DNA of 35,501 bases, taken from the NCBI RefSeq assembly GCF_027008145.1, contig NZ_JALTCZ010000059.1, forward strand, positions 1 through 35,501, given 5' to 3'. Both the position numbers and the translations under genes were made by a program. A model generated the notes under the pieces. It saw nothing but the letters and a program-made list of their open reading frames with translations, was not told the DNA's origin and searched no databases. This stretch comes from Thermococcus sp. GTDB taxonomy: Archaea > Methanobacteriota_B > Thermococci > Thermococcales > Thermococcaceae. Shown in pieces: positions 8,119-16,784 of this stretch; within the stretch, counting starts at the first letter, position 1, and each line of letters starts with the position of its first letter.

Positions 8119-8925
8119 TTACCTCTCTTTTACCAGAATCCACCCCACCGGCGGGTGCTCTGCGCCTTTCTTCCACTTTTCGTAGGCCCTGTCCCACTGC
8201 CCCAGAAGTTTGGCGCGCTTTTCTTCGTCTTTTATCTTTTCCACATATTCCCGCGGGATGTAAGCTAGGTAGTGAGGCAACTTGGGCTCGAAGGTCCCGC
8301 TTTTGATTACTCTTCCTCCTGCTTTCTCCACAAGTTCTTGGAGTTTTTCAAGTGTAGGGTAGTGCAGGTCGTCCTTCTCACCGAAAAGGGCCTCAAATAT
8401 TTCCTCGCGGAGGTTGTAGAGCTCTAAATGTGCTTTCTGCCTCTCGTTCTCCGCTACAGGCAGGCTCTCGGCTATAAAGATCCTGTCCGCAACGCGGAGC
8501 ATCTCGGAGATGACTTTTATCATCGTATTCTCGCTCTTCATGCTTCTAATCCCATGAACGAGGACGGCTAAGTCAAAGGTCTTAAACGGAAATGGCAGTT
8601 CCCTCGCATTGAGCTTTAGCGGGAATATCCTGGGTTTCATGCCTGCCGATGAGATTATTTCCTCAAAGAAGCGCCATCTTGATTTATCAACCGCCACAAC
8701 GCGACCGGTTTCACCAACGAGATAAGCGAGCGGAACCGTCGTTAGGGCATGTGCCCCACAACCGATTTCGAGGACGTTCATTCCACTCCTAAGCGTTGCC
8801 TGCTGGAGAACGCGGAAGCGCTCGAGCATCTCAAGCTGAAGCCAATCGGGAGGTAATGGTGGTTCATCCCGGGGCGGGATTTTAGAGAGGATTTCTCTTT
8901 TGAATGTTTCTTCGCCAAAAAACAT
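8119..8925 (-). CDS. Class I SAM-dependent methyltransferase, substrate unknown
   Basis: 268 residues from the ATG at 8925; the track's GTG at 8934 falls in the GCGGTG that probably acts as ribosome binding site. Motif I is VLEIGCGAHALTTVPLA, the acidic end of strand beta-2 is VVAVDKS, and FDLAVLVHGIRSM follows as the motif IV region. It resembles UbiE/Methyltransf_11 enzymes, with a C-terminal helical part (DLHYPTLEKLQELVEKAGGRV). It is convergent with idsA, three bases between stops, and divergent from the ORF at 9089. The methyl acceptor cannot be told from the sequence. Confidence 0.8.
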   Translation of the reverse strand: MFFGEETFKREILSKIPPRDEPPLPPDWLQLEMLERFRVLQQATLRSGMNVLEIGCGAHALTTVPLAYLVGETGRVVAVDKSRWRFFEEIISSAGMKPRIFPLKLNARELPFPFKTFDLAVLVHGIRSMKSENTMIKVISEMLRVADRIFIAESLPVAENERQKAHLELYNLREEIFEALFGEKDDLHYPTLEKLQELVEKAGGRVIKSGTFEPKLPHYLAYIPREYVEKIKDEEKRAKLLGQWDRAYEKWKKGAEHPPVGWILVKER

Positions 8926-8977
8926 GGACAACACCGCAAAATGCTAAAGGGCTTTTCTTTAAGGTGTTTTCGGAGAA

Positions 8978-8992
8978 AGGGTTTTATAAGGT
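8978..8992 (-). promoter_or_regulatory. Probable promoter of the methyltransferase gene
   Basis: The minus strand reads CCTTATAAAACCC, a good TATA element about 60 bases before the ATG at 8925. The plus-strand promoter for the ORF at 9089 may use AACTTATAACC or ATTTTAAACC slightly further on (about 8999-9029). Confidence 0.45.
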
Positions 8993-9088
8993 GGGGTTGA
9001 ACTTATAACCGGTGGTGAAATTTTAAACCGTTTCTTGACACATAACTGTTTTAAGATAAACACTAATTTGTCTTATTGGTGGAATACA

Positions 9089-10039
9089 ATGTTGCCGATT
9101 GGAAAGTTAGAACCTTTCTTAGATTGGATTAGCAACCATCCACAAGATTCAACTGAGATTTTTAGGGTTCCCCATACCGTTCAGATTGTCCAAGAATCAA
9201 GGATTTCTTTAGAATTTCCCGTTCTCGTTGATTTCCCGAGGGTTGCCTACGAGGCGATTGGAACGTTCCTAATCAACCATATTTCAGAAGAACTAAATAA
9301 GAAAAGTCCACGAGAGTTGCTGTCTGTGCTTCTTAATGAAAAAGAACAGACAAATACGCCCCTCGGTCAGGTTACCTCTATGTTGAGGACCTTAGGAATT
9401 GAGTGGGATGCTCGCGTCTTTTCATTTAATGAAGGGATAATAATCACTGTTGAGCCAGAAGAGTATTACAGAAGTGTCTGGCCCAAGAAAATCCTCGATT
9501 TCATTGAGTTACTGAATGCCGACAAAGATTACCCAAGCAATATTTATGAAATTGCCTCGATACTCACTCCTCAATTACCCCTAAAAGAGTTTGCCAAGCC
9601 ATATTCAGTTGATCTTCCAATGATTTTTAAGCTTTTAGCTACTCAAGAGGACTTTAATATGATAGTTGAACTGGAAAAACTGCGGAAATCAATACTGTCC
9701 CTTTATGGACTAATAATGGCCTCAACTGAGCTTCCTGAGAACTATGGACGTCAGATTATCGCTTGGAATGACCTCACCAAAATATTCTATGACCTCTTGG
9801 GTCTCCTCAACCATTTGGAAGTCCTTTTGAAAGTTGGTCATTTTCATTCTGGTTACAATGTGCTACGCTCGTTGATACGGGATTTAGGTGATGCTCTGAT
9901 CGTCGTCTCCCTTGCTCAATACTACGAGAGTATAACATCAGAACTTAGGGATAAATCTCTCAAAGAGGAAGACAAGGAATCTGCCGTTTATGTTGGATTG
10001 GGGCAGGTAAAAGAAAAATTTGTTAATACATGGTTGTGA
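9089..10039 (+). CDS. Unrecognised AT-rich ORF, upstream half of a probable split gene
   Basis: 316 residues from the ATG at 9089 (GGTGG six bases upstream); the track's TTG at 9035 is less likely. I recognise no family. The C-terminal third is helical (SLYGLIMASTELPENYGRQIIAW, then VGHFHSGYNVLRSLIRDLGDALIV) and loosely recalls HEPN/DUF5677-like helical domains, which is only an impression. Codon use is clearly more AT-rich than in neighbouring genes, pointing to recent acquisition. The frame ends at a TGA (10037) just after an A-rich stretch, GTAAAAGAAAAATTT. The next ORF continues in the +1 frame and overlaps by 20 bases. Removing one base in the A run would join them into one protein of roughly 490 residues. 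Confidence 0.6.
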   Translation: MLPIGKLEPFLDWISNHPQDSTEIFRVPHTVQIVQESRISLEFPVLVDFPRVAYEAIGTFLINHISEELNKKSPRELLSVLLNEKEQTNTPLGQVTSMLRTLGIEWDARVFSFNEGIIITVEPEEYYRSVWPKKILDFIELLNADKDYPSNIYEIASILTPQLPLKEFAKPYSVDLPMIFKLLATQEDFNMIVELEKLRKSILSLYGLIMASTELPENYGRQIIAWNDLTKIFYDLLGLLNHLEVLLKVGHFHSGYNVLRSLIRDLGDALIVVSLAQYYESITSELRDKSLKEEDKESAVYVGLGQVKEKFVNTWL

Positions 10040-10565
10040 CAAAGAAGGACGGCCTTTCTCAGGAGATGCTCCATTGGATAGTCAGGAGGATTATGATAAG
10101 ACGTTTTATATTAAAACACTAGAAGAACTTCGTAAGGAACTTGTGCAAGGTATCTTTGTGGAGTTTTATAAGAATAAGCATGTAACTAGGGCTGTCAAAA
10201 AGAACAGAGCCAAAAGATACTCGCTCATTGATTTCAGGGATAGGGTATACTACGAGTCAGTTGACATGTTCATTCAAACCGGTAAATTGCCCTTTGAAGT
10301 CGCTTTAGACAGAACAGTTCTCATGCCCACAAAGAAGAGTTTTGAGAACCCTTCGAAGTTCCCTGTGGCCAATGAATATCACAAACTTAGTGATGTAGTT
10401 CATAATCCCGTTTTGGTGGACTTCCCACCTTATAGCTCTACAATTGAGTACCTTGGATTCCTCCATCATCTAAAACTAGTGCGGAAAATCTTCGAAGACG
10501 TCCTGAAGGTTTACCGCAGGAGAATTTCAAAAAACATCCAGAGAGAAGAAATGAGTAGGGATTAA
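10020..10565 (+). CDS. Unrecognised AT-rich ORF, downstream half of a probable split gene
   Basis: 181 residues with a TTG as first start and no good ribosome binding site, which fits a frameshifted continuation better than an independent gene. The region is coding-like from about 10075 (TFYIKTLEELRKELVQGIFVE). It is basic in the middle (KKNRAKRY) and ends in a helical part with YHKLSDVVHNPVLVDFPP. The string LSDVVH resembles the 'LSD.VH' turn of some HEPN-like abortive-infection and DUF4145-type proteins; this is a weak lead. PVLVDFP also occurs in the upstream ORF. It is convergent with leuS, two bases between stops. Confidence 0.5.
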   Translation: MLIHGCDKEGRPFSGDAPLDSQEDYDKTFYIKTLEELRKELVQGIFVEFYKNKHVTRAVKKNRAKRYSLIDFRDRVYYESVDMFIQTGKLPFEVALDRTVLMPTKKSFENPSKFPVANEYHKLSDVVHNPVLVDFPPYSSTIEYLGFLHHLKLVRKIFEDVLKVYRRRISKNIQREEMSRD

Positions 10566-10567
10566 TA

Positions 10568-13471
10568 TCACTCCACGTAAACAGCGGGCTTCAGCGGCAT
10601 CGCGGCCTTCTTCTTTCCTCCCCTGTCCTCCTCGACGTTGATGATTATCTCAAGGCCAAGCTCCTTCTCCATGAAGTCCTTTGCCTCCCTAAGGGCCTTC
10701 TCTTCGTTAATGCGCTTCACTTCAAAGGCGCGCTCCTTGATGAGCCTCTGGATGAGCCTGCTTACCTCCTTGCCGTGCTTTCTCATCTCTTGCTCTTTCA
10801 TCAGCTCTGCCATCGCGCTCTTGAAGTCCCTCTTTTCTGCCACAACTTCAACTACCTTCCACTTCCACTCTGGAGCGGTGTAGATGTAGGCCCTCTTGGC
10901 GTTTTCGAGCTTGGCGACCCTTATTATCTCCTTTATGTCCTCGATGACCGACTGGATGAAGTCTTCCTCGGCCTCAACGGTCTCGTTCCACCACTCGTCA
11001 ACCGGCTCCGGCCATTTCGCCAAGCTGATGAATCCCTCCCCGCCGAGCTTCTCCCAGAGCTCCTCGGCGATGTGCGGTGTGAAGGGTGCCATCAGCCTGA
11101 CCCAGACCTCAGCGAGCTTTCTCAACACAAAGCGCTTTGCTTCATCGTTCCTGCCCTCGGTTCTCCTCATATACCAGCGCAGGTCGTTGAGGACTGTGTA
11201 GAAGGCCCACTGGACGGCAGTCCTCGTCCTGAACTCCTCAAGGGCATTGGTTGTTCCTTTGATGGCTTTGTTCAGGCGGTGGAGCATCCATTTATCTATG
11301 TTCTTCAGCTCAACGCCTTCTTTGGCCTCATAACCTGAGAACTCGCTTATCAGCTCGTAGAACCTCTCGACCTGCCTGCGGAGCTTTCCGACCTCTTTTC
11401 TCCTCCAGTCGAAGTCGTTGTCGTGTTCTGCCAGGCTCATTATGTAGAGTCTCACCACATCGGCACCGTTTTCTTCGATGGCATCTATGAAGTTCAGCAC
11501 GTTGCCCTTGCTCTTGCTCATCTTCTGACCTTCCAGCGTTCCGAAGCCGTTTACCGCTATTCCCCTCGGCCAGTGCTCCCTCCTGAATATCGCCACGTGG
11601 TTGAAGATGAAGAAGGTCAGATGGTTTGGGATCAGGTCTTTGGCGGAACAGCGCCAGTCTAGGGGATACCAGTACTCGAACTCCCCCTTCATCTCGTGAA
11701 TTGTCTCCGCTGGAATTCCTGTCTTCTCGGCCAGCTCTTCCTCGCGCTCCTCGCTGAAGTCCTCCCTGAATATGTAGTCGAAGAACTCCCTCGTGAGTTT
11801 CTCCGGGTTGAGTTTGCCCTCTTTCCTCAGCTGGTTGATGTGCCTGCTTATCGTGTAGTAGGCCATGTATATCGTTGAATCGCTGAGGCTCTCGATTACC
11901 CAGTCCGGATCCCAAGGCAGGGGCGTTCCAAGGCCAACTTTCCTCGCGCAGGCCTTCTCCTCGAGCCAGTCTATAACAGCCTCGAACTGCGCTCTTCTGC
12001 TCTCGGGGAGTATTTTCATGTCAGCGAGAGCTTCTCTCGCCTTCTCCTTCCATTCCGGGTTGCCGTAGTCGATGAACCACTGGTCGTGGATTATCTTGAT
12101 TACCGCTTGGTTGCCAAAGCGGCTTATAACCGGCTTGTCCGCAAACTCGTACATTGTCTCCGCTATGCCCTTCTCGGTGATCTCCTTGGCAATGATGTCC
12201 TTTACTTCCTGGACGGACATGCCAGCGTAGGGCTTTATCTTGAATATTCCCTTGTGGTACTCCGCCTTATAGATGTTCTTGGTTGCCTCCTCAAGCTTCT
12301 CCCTGTCCTTCTGACTCCTCACGCCGAGCCTCTGAGCCTCCTCTACAGCTGGAAACTCGCCATAGCCCTCAAGCTCGATGAGGGAAATGTAGCTTATCTC
12401 CTCGACAACGCGCGGGTCTACCTCGTACTTGAGGAGTATTTCAGTTTCTTTCTTCAGGTCTTCGAGGGCTATGTGGTCGAAGGGGGCATGAGCTGGAACG
12501 CTCATAACTACACCGGTAGCGTTGTCCGGGTCAACGAACTCCGCCGGTAGAATGATGATTTCGTCACCAGTCACTGGGTTCTTCACGTACTTCCCTATCA
12601 GCTTTTCACCCTTGAACTCCTCTATGGTCTCAACCTCCCTGTCCTGGAAGGAGAGCTTGTAAGCGGCCTCCTTGCTGACTATCCAAGTTTCCTCCTTTCC
12701 GCCACGTCTGACCTTAGCCTTGACGTAGGTCGCGTTGGGATTCAGCCACATGTTGGTGACGCCGTAAACCGTTTCGGGCCTCAGTGTCGCCGCGGGGAGA
12801 TAGATAACCTCGCCGTTCTCCTCAAGGATGAACTTGATTATGACGTACTCCAGAATCTGGATGTCCTCGCCCTCCATGATGTCGTGGTCGCCGAGCGGGG
12901 TTCCAACAACGGGGTCCCAGCGAACGCGGTGCGCTCCCTTAACGACCAGTCCCATGTCCTTCAGCGTCCAGAACTGCCACTCGATGAACTTGCTGAAGGG
13001 CGGAAACAGTGAAGTCGTGTGGAACTCGCGCGTCCAGTCAACGGAGAAGCCGGCCCTTATGAAGGTCTCCTTCGCCGACTTCATGAAGTACTTCACGATC
13101 TCCTTCGGATCCTCGAACTTCCAGAGGATTTCCTCGGGGACTTTGTAGACGTCGCGGTATATGTGGATGGTCTTTGGGTCGCGGTTCTTTATCCTCTCGG
13201 CGATACCAACTATTGGAGCTCCGGTGATGTGCCACGCCATCGGGAAGAGGACGTTGTAGCCCTGCATTCTCTTAAAGCGCGCTATAACGTCTGGGATCGT
13301 GTAGGTTCTTGCATGCCCCACGTGTAGGTGGCCTGAGAGGTATGGAAAGGCGACCGTTATGTAGAACTTTTTCTCCTTGGGCTTGGCTTTTCTGTCGGGC
13401 TCGAAGACTCTAGCTTCCATCCACCTCCTCTGCCACTTCTCCTCAATGGCCTTGAAGTCGAGCTCAGCCAT
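10568..13471 (-). CDS. leuS: Leucyl-tRNA synthetase
   Basis: 967 residues, normal for archaeal/eukaryotic-type LeuRS. This class I synthetase charges tRNA-Leu and edits mischarged products. The HIGH motif is GHLHVGH in [15 protein letters not shown] (about residues 43-57), the CP1 editing domain has the threonine-rich TLRPETVYG, and the KMSKS loop is [12 protein letters not shown]. An anticodon-binding helical domain and a lysine-rich C-terminal part follow. The ATG at 13471 has GGAGG eight bases upstream. It lies downstream of prolidase on the same strand, but a 186-base gap with its own TATA element suggests independent transcription. Confidence 0.97.
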   Translation of the reverse strand: MAELDFKAIEEKWQRRWMEARVFEPDRKAKPKEKKFYITVAFPYLSGHLHVGHARTYTIPDVIARFKRMQGYNVLFPMAWHITGAPIVGIAERIKNRDPKTIHIYRDVYKVPEEILWKFEDPKEIVKYFMKSAKETFIRAGFSVDWTREFHTTSLFPPFSKFIEWQFWTLKDMGLVVKGAHRVRWDPVVGTPLGDHDIMEGEDIQILEYVIIKFILEENGEVIYLPAATLRPETVYGVTNMWLNPNATYVKAKVRRGGKEETWIVSKEAAYKLSFQDREVETIEEFKGEKLIGKYVKNPVTGDEIIILPAEFVDPDNATGVVMSVPAHAPFDHIALEDLKKETEILLKYEVDPRVVEEISYISLIELEGYGEFPAVEEAQRLGVRSQKDREKLEEATKNIYKAEYHKGIFKIKPYAGMSVQEVKDIIAKEITEKGIAETMYEFADKPVISRFGNQAVIKIIHDQWFIDYGNPEWKEKAREALADMKILPESRRAQFEAVIDWLEEKACARKVGLGTPLPWDPDWVIESLSDSTIYMAYYTISRHINQLRKEGKLNPEKLTREFFDYIFREDFSEEREEELAEKTGIPAETIHEMKGEFEYWYPLDWRCSAKDLIPNHLTFFIFNHVAIFRREHWPRGIAVNGFGTLEGQKMSKSKGNVLNFIDAIEENGADVVRLYIMSLAEHDNDFDWRRKEVGKLRRQVERFYELISEFSGYEAKEGVELKNIDKWMLHRLNKAIKGTTNALEEFRTRTAVQWAFYTVLNDLRWYMRRTEGRNDEAKRFVLRKLAEVWVRLMAPFTPHIAEELWEKLGGEGFISLAKWPEPVDEWWNETVEAEEDFIQSVIEDIKEIIRVAKLENAKRAYIYTAPEWKWKVVEVVAEKRDFKSAMAELMKEQEMRKHGKEVSRLIQRLIKERAFEVKRINEEKALREAKDFMEKELGLEIIINVEEDRGGKKKAAMPLKPAVYVE

Positions 13472-13515
13472 GGCTAAAACCTCCTTTGGCCTCTTTTACC
13501 ACTAAAAACCCTTGA

Positions 13516-13543
13516 GAGACTCCAAAAGCGCGAGACTCCAAAA
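13516..13543. repeat. Two direct copies of GAGACTCCAAAA (16-base period)
   Basis: GAGACTCCAAAA occurs at 13516-13527 and 13532-13543, separated by GCGC. On the minus strand this is TTTTGGAGTCTC twice, inside the predicted leuS leader. Function unknown. Confidence 0.8.
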
Positions 13544-13545
13544 TA

Positions 13546-13605
13546 GGGGGGTTATCGGTGAAATCAGTTACCGCTGAGATTACGGTGGAGAAGACACTCC
13601 CCCCT
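13546..13605 (-). promoter_or_regulatory. Structured leader upstream of leuS with two exclusive hairpins
   Basis: AGGGGGG and CCCCCCT (13599-13605 and 13545-13551) can close a 7-bp stem. Inside, on the minus strand, ACCG (13583-13586), CGGT (13570-13573) and ACCG (13556-13559) follow in order, so the central CGGT can pair with either flank but not both. The predicted transcription start (near 13614) puts this structure at the 5' end of a leader of about 140 nt. A regulatory role is inferred; it could also be an independent small RNA on either strand. Confidence 0.45.
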
Positions 13606-13633
13606 CATCGGCATCGGAAGCGGTAAAGACCTT

Positions 13634-13650
13634 GGGTATTTAAGGTTTTT
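13634..13650 (-). promoter_or_regulatory. Probable leuS promoter
   Basis: The minus strand reads AAAAACCTTAAATACCC, a good BRE/TATA combination, just downstream of the prolidase stop. It implies a start near 13614. Confidence 0.55.
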
Positions 13651-13657
13651 GGAGGAC

Positions 13658-14728
13658 TCAGAGGATGACCAGCTCCCTCTCGGCCCTCGTCAGCCTCTTT
13701 CCCCTTCCGTCCATGACCGCGACGTCGTCCTCTATGCGAACCCCTCCAAGGCCAGGAACGTAAATTCCGGGCTCTATAGTGAACGTCATGCCGTTTTCAA
13801 GGATTACTTCCCCGTCGGGCCCTATGTAGGGTTCCTCGTGGACGTCCAAGCCGAGACCGTGACCGGTTCTGTGGGTGAAGTAGTTGCCGTAACCTGCCTC
13901 GGCTATCGTCTCCCTTGCGGCAGTGTCAATTTCCTTCGCCTTTACGCCGGTTTTAACGGCCCGGTAAGCCCTTTCCTGCGCCTCCCTTACAATTCCGTAT
14001 ATTTCCACCAGCCTCTCATCGGGCTTTCCCACCGCTATGGTTCTAGTTATGTCCGAGCAGTAGCCTCTCCACCTCGCCCCGAAGTCGAGGATTACCATGT
14101 CCCCCCGCCTGATTCGCCTGTTGCCGGGTTCGTGGTGGGGGTTTGCGCCGTTTTTGCCGGAGGCAACTATAGGCTCGAAGGATATTCCATCCGATAGTTC
14201 CCTTATGGCGAGCTCTATCTTCAGGGCTAACTCCCTCTCCCTCATCCCGAGGATGTCCCAGCCCAAGATTTCTTCAAAAACTCTGTCAACGACCCTGGAA
14301 GCGTGCTTCATCAGATCTATTTCCTTCTCGTCCTTTCTCATCCTCATCTCCCTGATTACCGAGCTCAGTGGATGGAAGCTGAACTCCCCGAGCTTCATAA
14401 TGCCTATCAGCCAGTCCGCCCGCATGGTGTCCTCAACGAGAACCTTCCCCGAGGAGAGGCGCATTTCCGCCAGAATCCATGCGAGCTTCTCGTAGGGGTT
14501 CTCACCGTCGCGCCAGAAGGTAACCGGGAATTTTGAAACAACGTTTTCGTAGAGGCTCGGGGCGAGAAGGCGGTAGTCGCCTTCGGCTGAAACTGCTAAA
14601 AGGGTCAGTCTCTCGCCGGCCTCGTAGATTTTGATACCCGTCAGGTAGTAGAGGTTCGAGCCGGGGCTTATGATGGCTCCGTCAAAGTCCCTCTCTTTTA
14701 TAAGGGAGATTAACCTGTCGAGGCGCAT
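13658..14728 (-). CDS. pepQ: Xaa-Pro dipeptidase (prolidase), M24 family
   Basis: 356 residues from the ATG at 14728. The track's start at 14899 adds 57 residues that run antisense into the L15e gene and do not match the family. A GGTGAAAG site precedes the chosen start. The protein has an N-terminal creatinase-like domain (DFDGAIISPGSNLYYLTGI) and a pita-bread catalytic domain. Metal-ligand motifs are visible: VILDFGARWRGYCSDITRT (two Asp), THRTGHGLGLDVHEEPY (His), TIEPGIYVPG (Glu) and VRIEDDV (Glu). It cleaves dipeptides with C-terminal proline in the cytoplasm and supports growth on peptides. Size matches the Pyrococcus enzyme (about 348 residues). Confidence 0.94.
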   Translation of the reverse strand: MRLDRLISLIKERDFDGAIISPGSNLYYLTGIKIYEAGERLTLLAVSAEGDYRLLAPSLYENVVSKFPVTFWRDGENPYEKLAWILAEMRLSSGKVLVEDTMRADWLIGIMKLGEFSFHPLSSVIREMRMRKDEKEIDLMKHASRVVDRVFEEILGWDILGMRERELALKIELAIRELSDGISFEPIVASGKNGANPHHEPGNRRIRRGDMVILDFGARWRGYCSDITRTIAVGKPDERLVEIYGIVREAQERAYRAVKTGVKAKEIDTAARETIAEAGYGNYFTHRTGHGLGLDVHEEPYIGPDGEVILENGMTFTIEPGIYVPGLGGVRIEDDVAVMDGRGKRLTRAERELVIL

Positions 14729-14755
14729 AACTTTCACCGCCCCAACTACTCCACA

Positions 14756-14770
14756 ACCCTTAAAAACTAA
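14756..14770 (+). promoter_or_regulatory. Probable promoter of the L15e gene
   Basis: ACCCTTAAAAACTAA contains a TATA-like TTAAAAAC about 90 bases before the ATG at 14856. It implies a leader of about 65-70 nt. Confidence 0.4.
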
Positions 14771-14776
14771 TTCTCG

Positions 14777-14791
14777 AAGTCGGCTCGACTT
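14777..14791. repeat. Inverted repeat near the L15e transcription start
   Basis: AAGTCG-gct-CGACTT is a perfect 6-bp inverted repeat ending at about the predicted start (near 14790). It could be an operator or the first hairpin of the leader. No function is known to me. Confidence 0.5.
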
Positions 14792-14855
14792 GGCGGGGTG
14801 AACCCGTGGGATGTTCCCGGAAGGGAGAACCACAAACACGGAAGGGGTGAAAGAG

Positions 14856-15440
14856 ATGAGCATGTACAAGTACATTAGGGAAGCCTGGAAGAACCCCAAG
14901 AAGAGCTACGTCGGGGAGCTACTCAAGAAGAGGATGATCCAGTGGAGGAGGGAACCCGTCGTTGTGCGCGTTGAGAGACCTACCAGGCTCGACCGCGCGA
15001 GAAATCTCGGCTACCAGGCCAAGCAGGGCTACATCATAGCTCGCGTCCGCGTGAGAAAGGGCGGAAGGAAGAGACCCAGGTGGAAGGGCGGAAGGAAGCC
15101 GAGCAAGATGGGTATGGTGAAGTACTCGCCCAAGAAGAGCCTCCAGTGGATAGCCGAGGAGAAGGCAGCAAGGAAGTTCCCGAACCTTGAGGTTCTCAAC
15201 AGTTACTGGGTCGGCGAGGACGGTATGTACAAGTGGTTTGAGGTCATTCTCGTTGACCCACACCACCCGGCTATAAAGAACGATCCCAAGATAGCCTGGA
15301 TCGCTGGAAGGGCTCACAAGGGAAGGGTCTTCCGCGGTCTGACGAGTGCTGGAAAGAGGAGCCGCGGCCTGCTCAACAAGGGCAAAGGAGCTGAAAAGGT
15401 AAGGCCCAGCATAAGGGCCAACAAGGGCAGGGGCAAGTGA
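14856..15440 (+). CDS. rpl15e: 50S ribosomal protein L15e
   Basis: 194 residues from the ATG at 14856, preceded by GGGGTGA; the track's start at 14811 adds an unrelated leader sequence. [16 protein letters not shown] is the typical L15e N-terminus. The protein is highly basic, with [20 protein letters not shown] and the conserved C-terminal [12 protein letters not shown]. It belongs to the large subunit of archaeal and eukaryotic ribosomes. In many archaea L15e lies beside the COG1325 RNA-binding protein and RNase P Rpp30. Here these are 2.7 kb downstream, separated by biotin genes. Confidence 0.97.
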   Translation: MSMYKYIREAWKNPKKSYVGELLKKRMIQWRREPVVVRVERPTRLDRARNLGYQAKQGYIIARVRVRKGGRKRPRWKGGRKPSKMGMVKYSPKKSLQWIAEEKAARKFPNLEVLNSYWVGEDGMYKWFEVILVDPHHPAIKNDPKIAWIAGRAHKGRVFRGLTSAGKRSRGLLNKGKGAEKVRPSIRANKGRGK

Positions 15441-15441
15441 T

Positions 15442-15457
15442 CCCCCTTCTCTTTTTA
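15442..15457 (+). terminator. Oligo-T terminator after L15e
   Basis: CCCCCTTCTCTTTTTA follows the L15e stop directly. Pyrimidine-rich runs ending in T5 are typical of intrinsic and FttA-assisted termination in Thermococcales. It lies just before the convergent ecfT stop. Confidence 0.5.
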
Positions 15458-16051
15458 CATTAAGCTTATCGCCAAGAGAAGGACCGAGCCAATGACTAAA
15501 ACAGCTTCTCCAAGCCTGAACCTATCCTTGTAAGGAAGCCTGAGCCTCCCGCTGTAGGCCCTTGCCTCCATAGCCTCCCCGAGTTCTTCCCCAAGGAGTA
15601 GGGCCCTCACGATGACGGGAACGACCGTTGATTTCACCGCAGTGAAGCCACCCCCCATTCCTCGCGAAGCTTGAGCCTCCGAAACTTCTCCAAAAAGTCT
15701 CCTCAGGTTGTGGAACCCATTGAGGGCCATCCCCACGGAGATGGCAACGTCAGAGGGCAGTTTCATCCTCGTGAGCGCACCCATGACGTCTCCCTCCCTC
15801 GTCGTCTCGGCGAAGAGTAGCCCGAGCTCGGCTACCGCGAGAAGTCGGACGAAGTAATCAAGGCCCCCAAGCAGGCTGACCGCAAGGATGAGGAGAACTC
15901 CCGGCGTGAAGGCCTTCCTCTTGAGGAGAGGATACGCCAAGAGCACCACCACCGCTAGGGGTATGGGTTCTCTCGCCCTGAGTATCGCTATTCCAACGAG
16001 AAAAACCGAGAGCATCTTCGCCCGGGCGTCGAGTTTATCGAGTCCTCTCAA
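15455..16051 (-). CDS. ecfT: ECF transporter T component of the biotin transporter (EcfT/BioN)
   Basis: 198 residues, at the short end for EcfT. The start is a TTG at 16051 with GGAGG seven bases upstream. Hydrophobic segments (MLSVFLVGIAILRA, IPLAVVVLLAYPLL, VLLILAVSLLGGL, and the C-terminal LVIGSVLLLAISLM) frame a cytoplasmic helical part. The two coupling motifs are readable as EAQASRG and EARAYSG, the Ala-Arg-Gly-like signatures that contact the ATPase. It couples ATP hydrolysis by EcfA to the S component BioY in the membrane. It overlaps ecfA by 17 bases in a birA-ecfA-ecfT operon. Confidence 0.88.
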   Translation of the reverse strand: MRGLDKLDARAKMLSVFLVGIAILRAREPIPLAVVVLLAYPLLKRKAFTPGVLLILAVSLLGGLDYFVRLLAVAELGLLFAETTREGDVMGALTRMKLPSDVAISVGMALNGFHNLRRLFGEVSEAQASRGMGGGFTAVKSTVVPVIVRALLLGEELGEAMEARAYSGRLRLPYKDRFRLGEAVLVIGSVLLLAISLM

Positions 16052-16784
16052 TGGAGTTCCTCCTGAGAAGTCTTATCCCGAGGGGTTCCCTGAGGCCATA
16101 GTCTCGTAGATCCAGGCTCAGGAGTTCCTCAGGTTTGTCTTCGAAGACAACTCTGCCGTTGGATAGTATCACAGCTCTGTCCGAGACCTCGAGGGCGAGC
16201 TCGACGTCGTGGGTGACGAGCAGAACGCCCTTGCCTTCTCCCCTTAACTTACCGATTATCTCTACCACTGCCCCGAAGCCCCAGCCGTCAAGGTCGCTCG
16301 TCGGCTCGTCGAGGATCACGTAGTCTGTCTCCATCGCGAGAACACAGGCCATAGCCAATCGCCTCATCTCCCCACCGCTCAGGCTCAGCGGTTTCTTATC
16401 CTCGTAGCCTTCGAGGCCGACGAGCGAGAGCGCCCGCTTGACCCTTTCCTCAATTTCATCTTCGCTAAGTCCCAAGTTCCCGGGACCGAAGGCGACCTCG
16501 TCGAAGACCCGCCCCGTGAAGAACATTCTCTCTGGCTCCTGAAAGACATAGCCGACTTTCCTGCTCAGCTCGGCGACACTCGAGCTTTTTGTGTCGATTC
16601 CGTCAACGAGAACCCTTCCCCTCGTCGGCTTCAGCAGGCCGTTGAGGTGCTTCGCGAGCGTCGTCTTCCCAGCCCCGTTCGGCCCGAGGAGGGCGAGGAC
16701 TTCTCCCCTCTCGAGGCGCAGATTGATGTCCCTCAGCACCTCTCGCCCGCTCCTCGAGTGGTAAAGGCCATCAACGAGTATCAT
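16035..16784 (-). CDS. ecfA: ECF transporter ATPase of the biotin transporter (EcfA/BioM)
   Basis: 249 residues, ABC ATPase of the CbiO/EcfA type. Walker A is GPNGAGKTT, the signature is LSGGEMRRLAMA, Walker B is YVILDEPTSDLD, and the switch histidine is in LLVTHDVELALE. The start ATG at 16784 has GGGTGG upstream, and its first 14 bases overlap the end of birA. Only one ATPase gene is present here, so it probably works as a homodimer with EcfT and BioY. It lies between birA and ecfT, with bioY divergent. That context makes biotin the likely substrate. Confidence 0.92.
   Translation of the reverse strand: MILVDGLYHSRSGREVLRDINLRLERGEVLALLGPNGAGKTTLAKHLNGLLKPTRGRVLVDGIDTKSSSVAELSRKVGYVFQEPERMFFTGRVFDEVAFGPGNLGLSEDEIEERVKRALSLVGLEGYEDKKPLSLSGGEMRRLAMACVLAMETDYVILDEPTSDLDGWGFGAVVEIIGKLRGEGKGVLLVTHDVELALEVSDRAVILSNGRVVFEDKPEELLSLDLRDYGLREPLGIRLLRRNSIERTR

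Noticed and set aside
10036-10122. Short frame starting VTKKDGLSQEMLHW at the junction of the split gene
   Set aside because: It is the third frame across the junction and stops after 28 codons. The frame at 10020 stays open for 181 codons and fits the continuation better.
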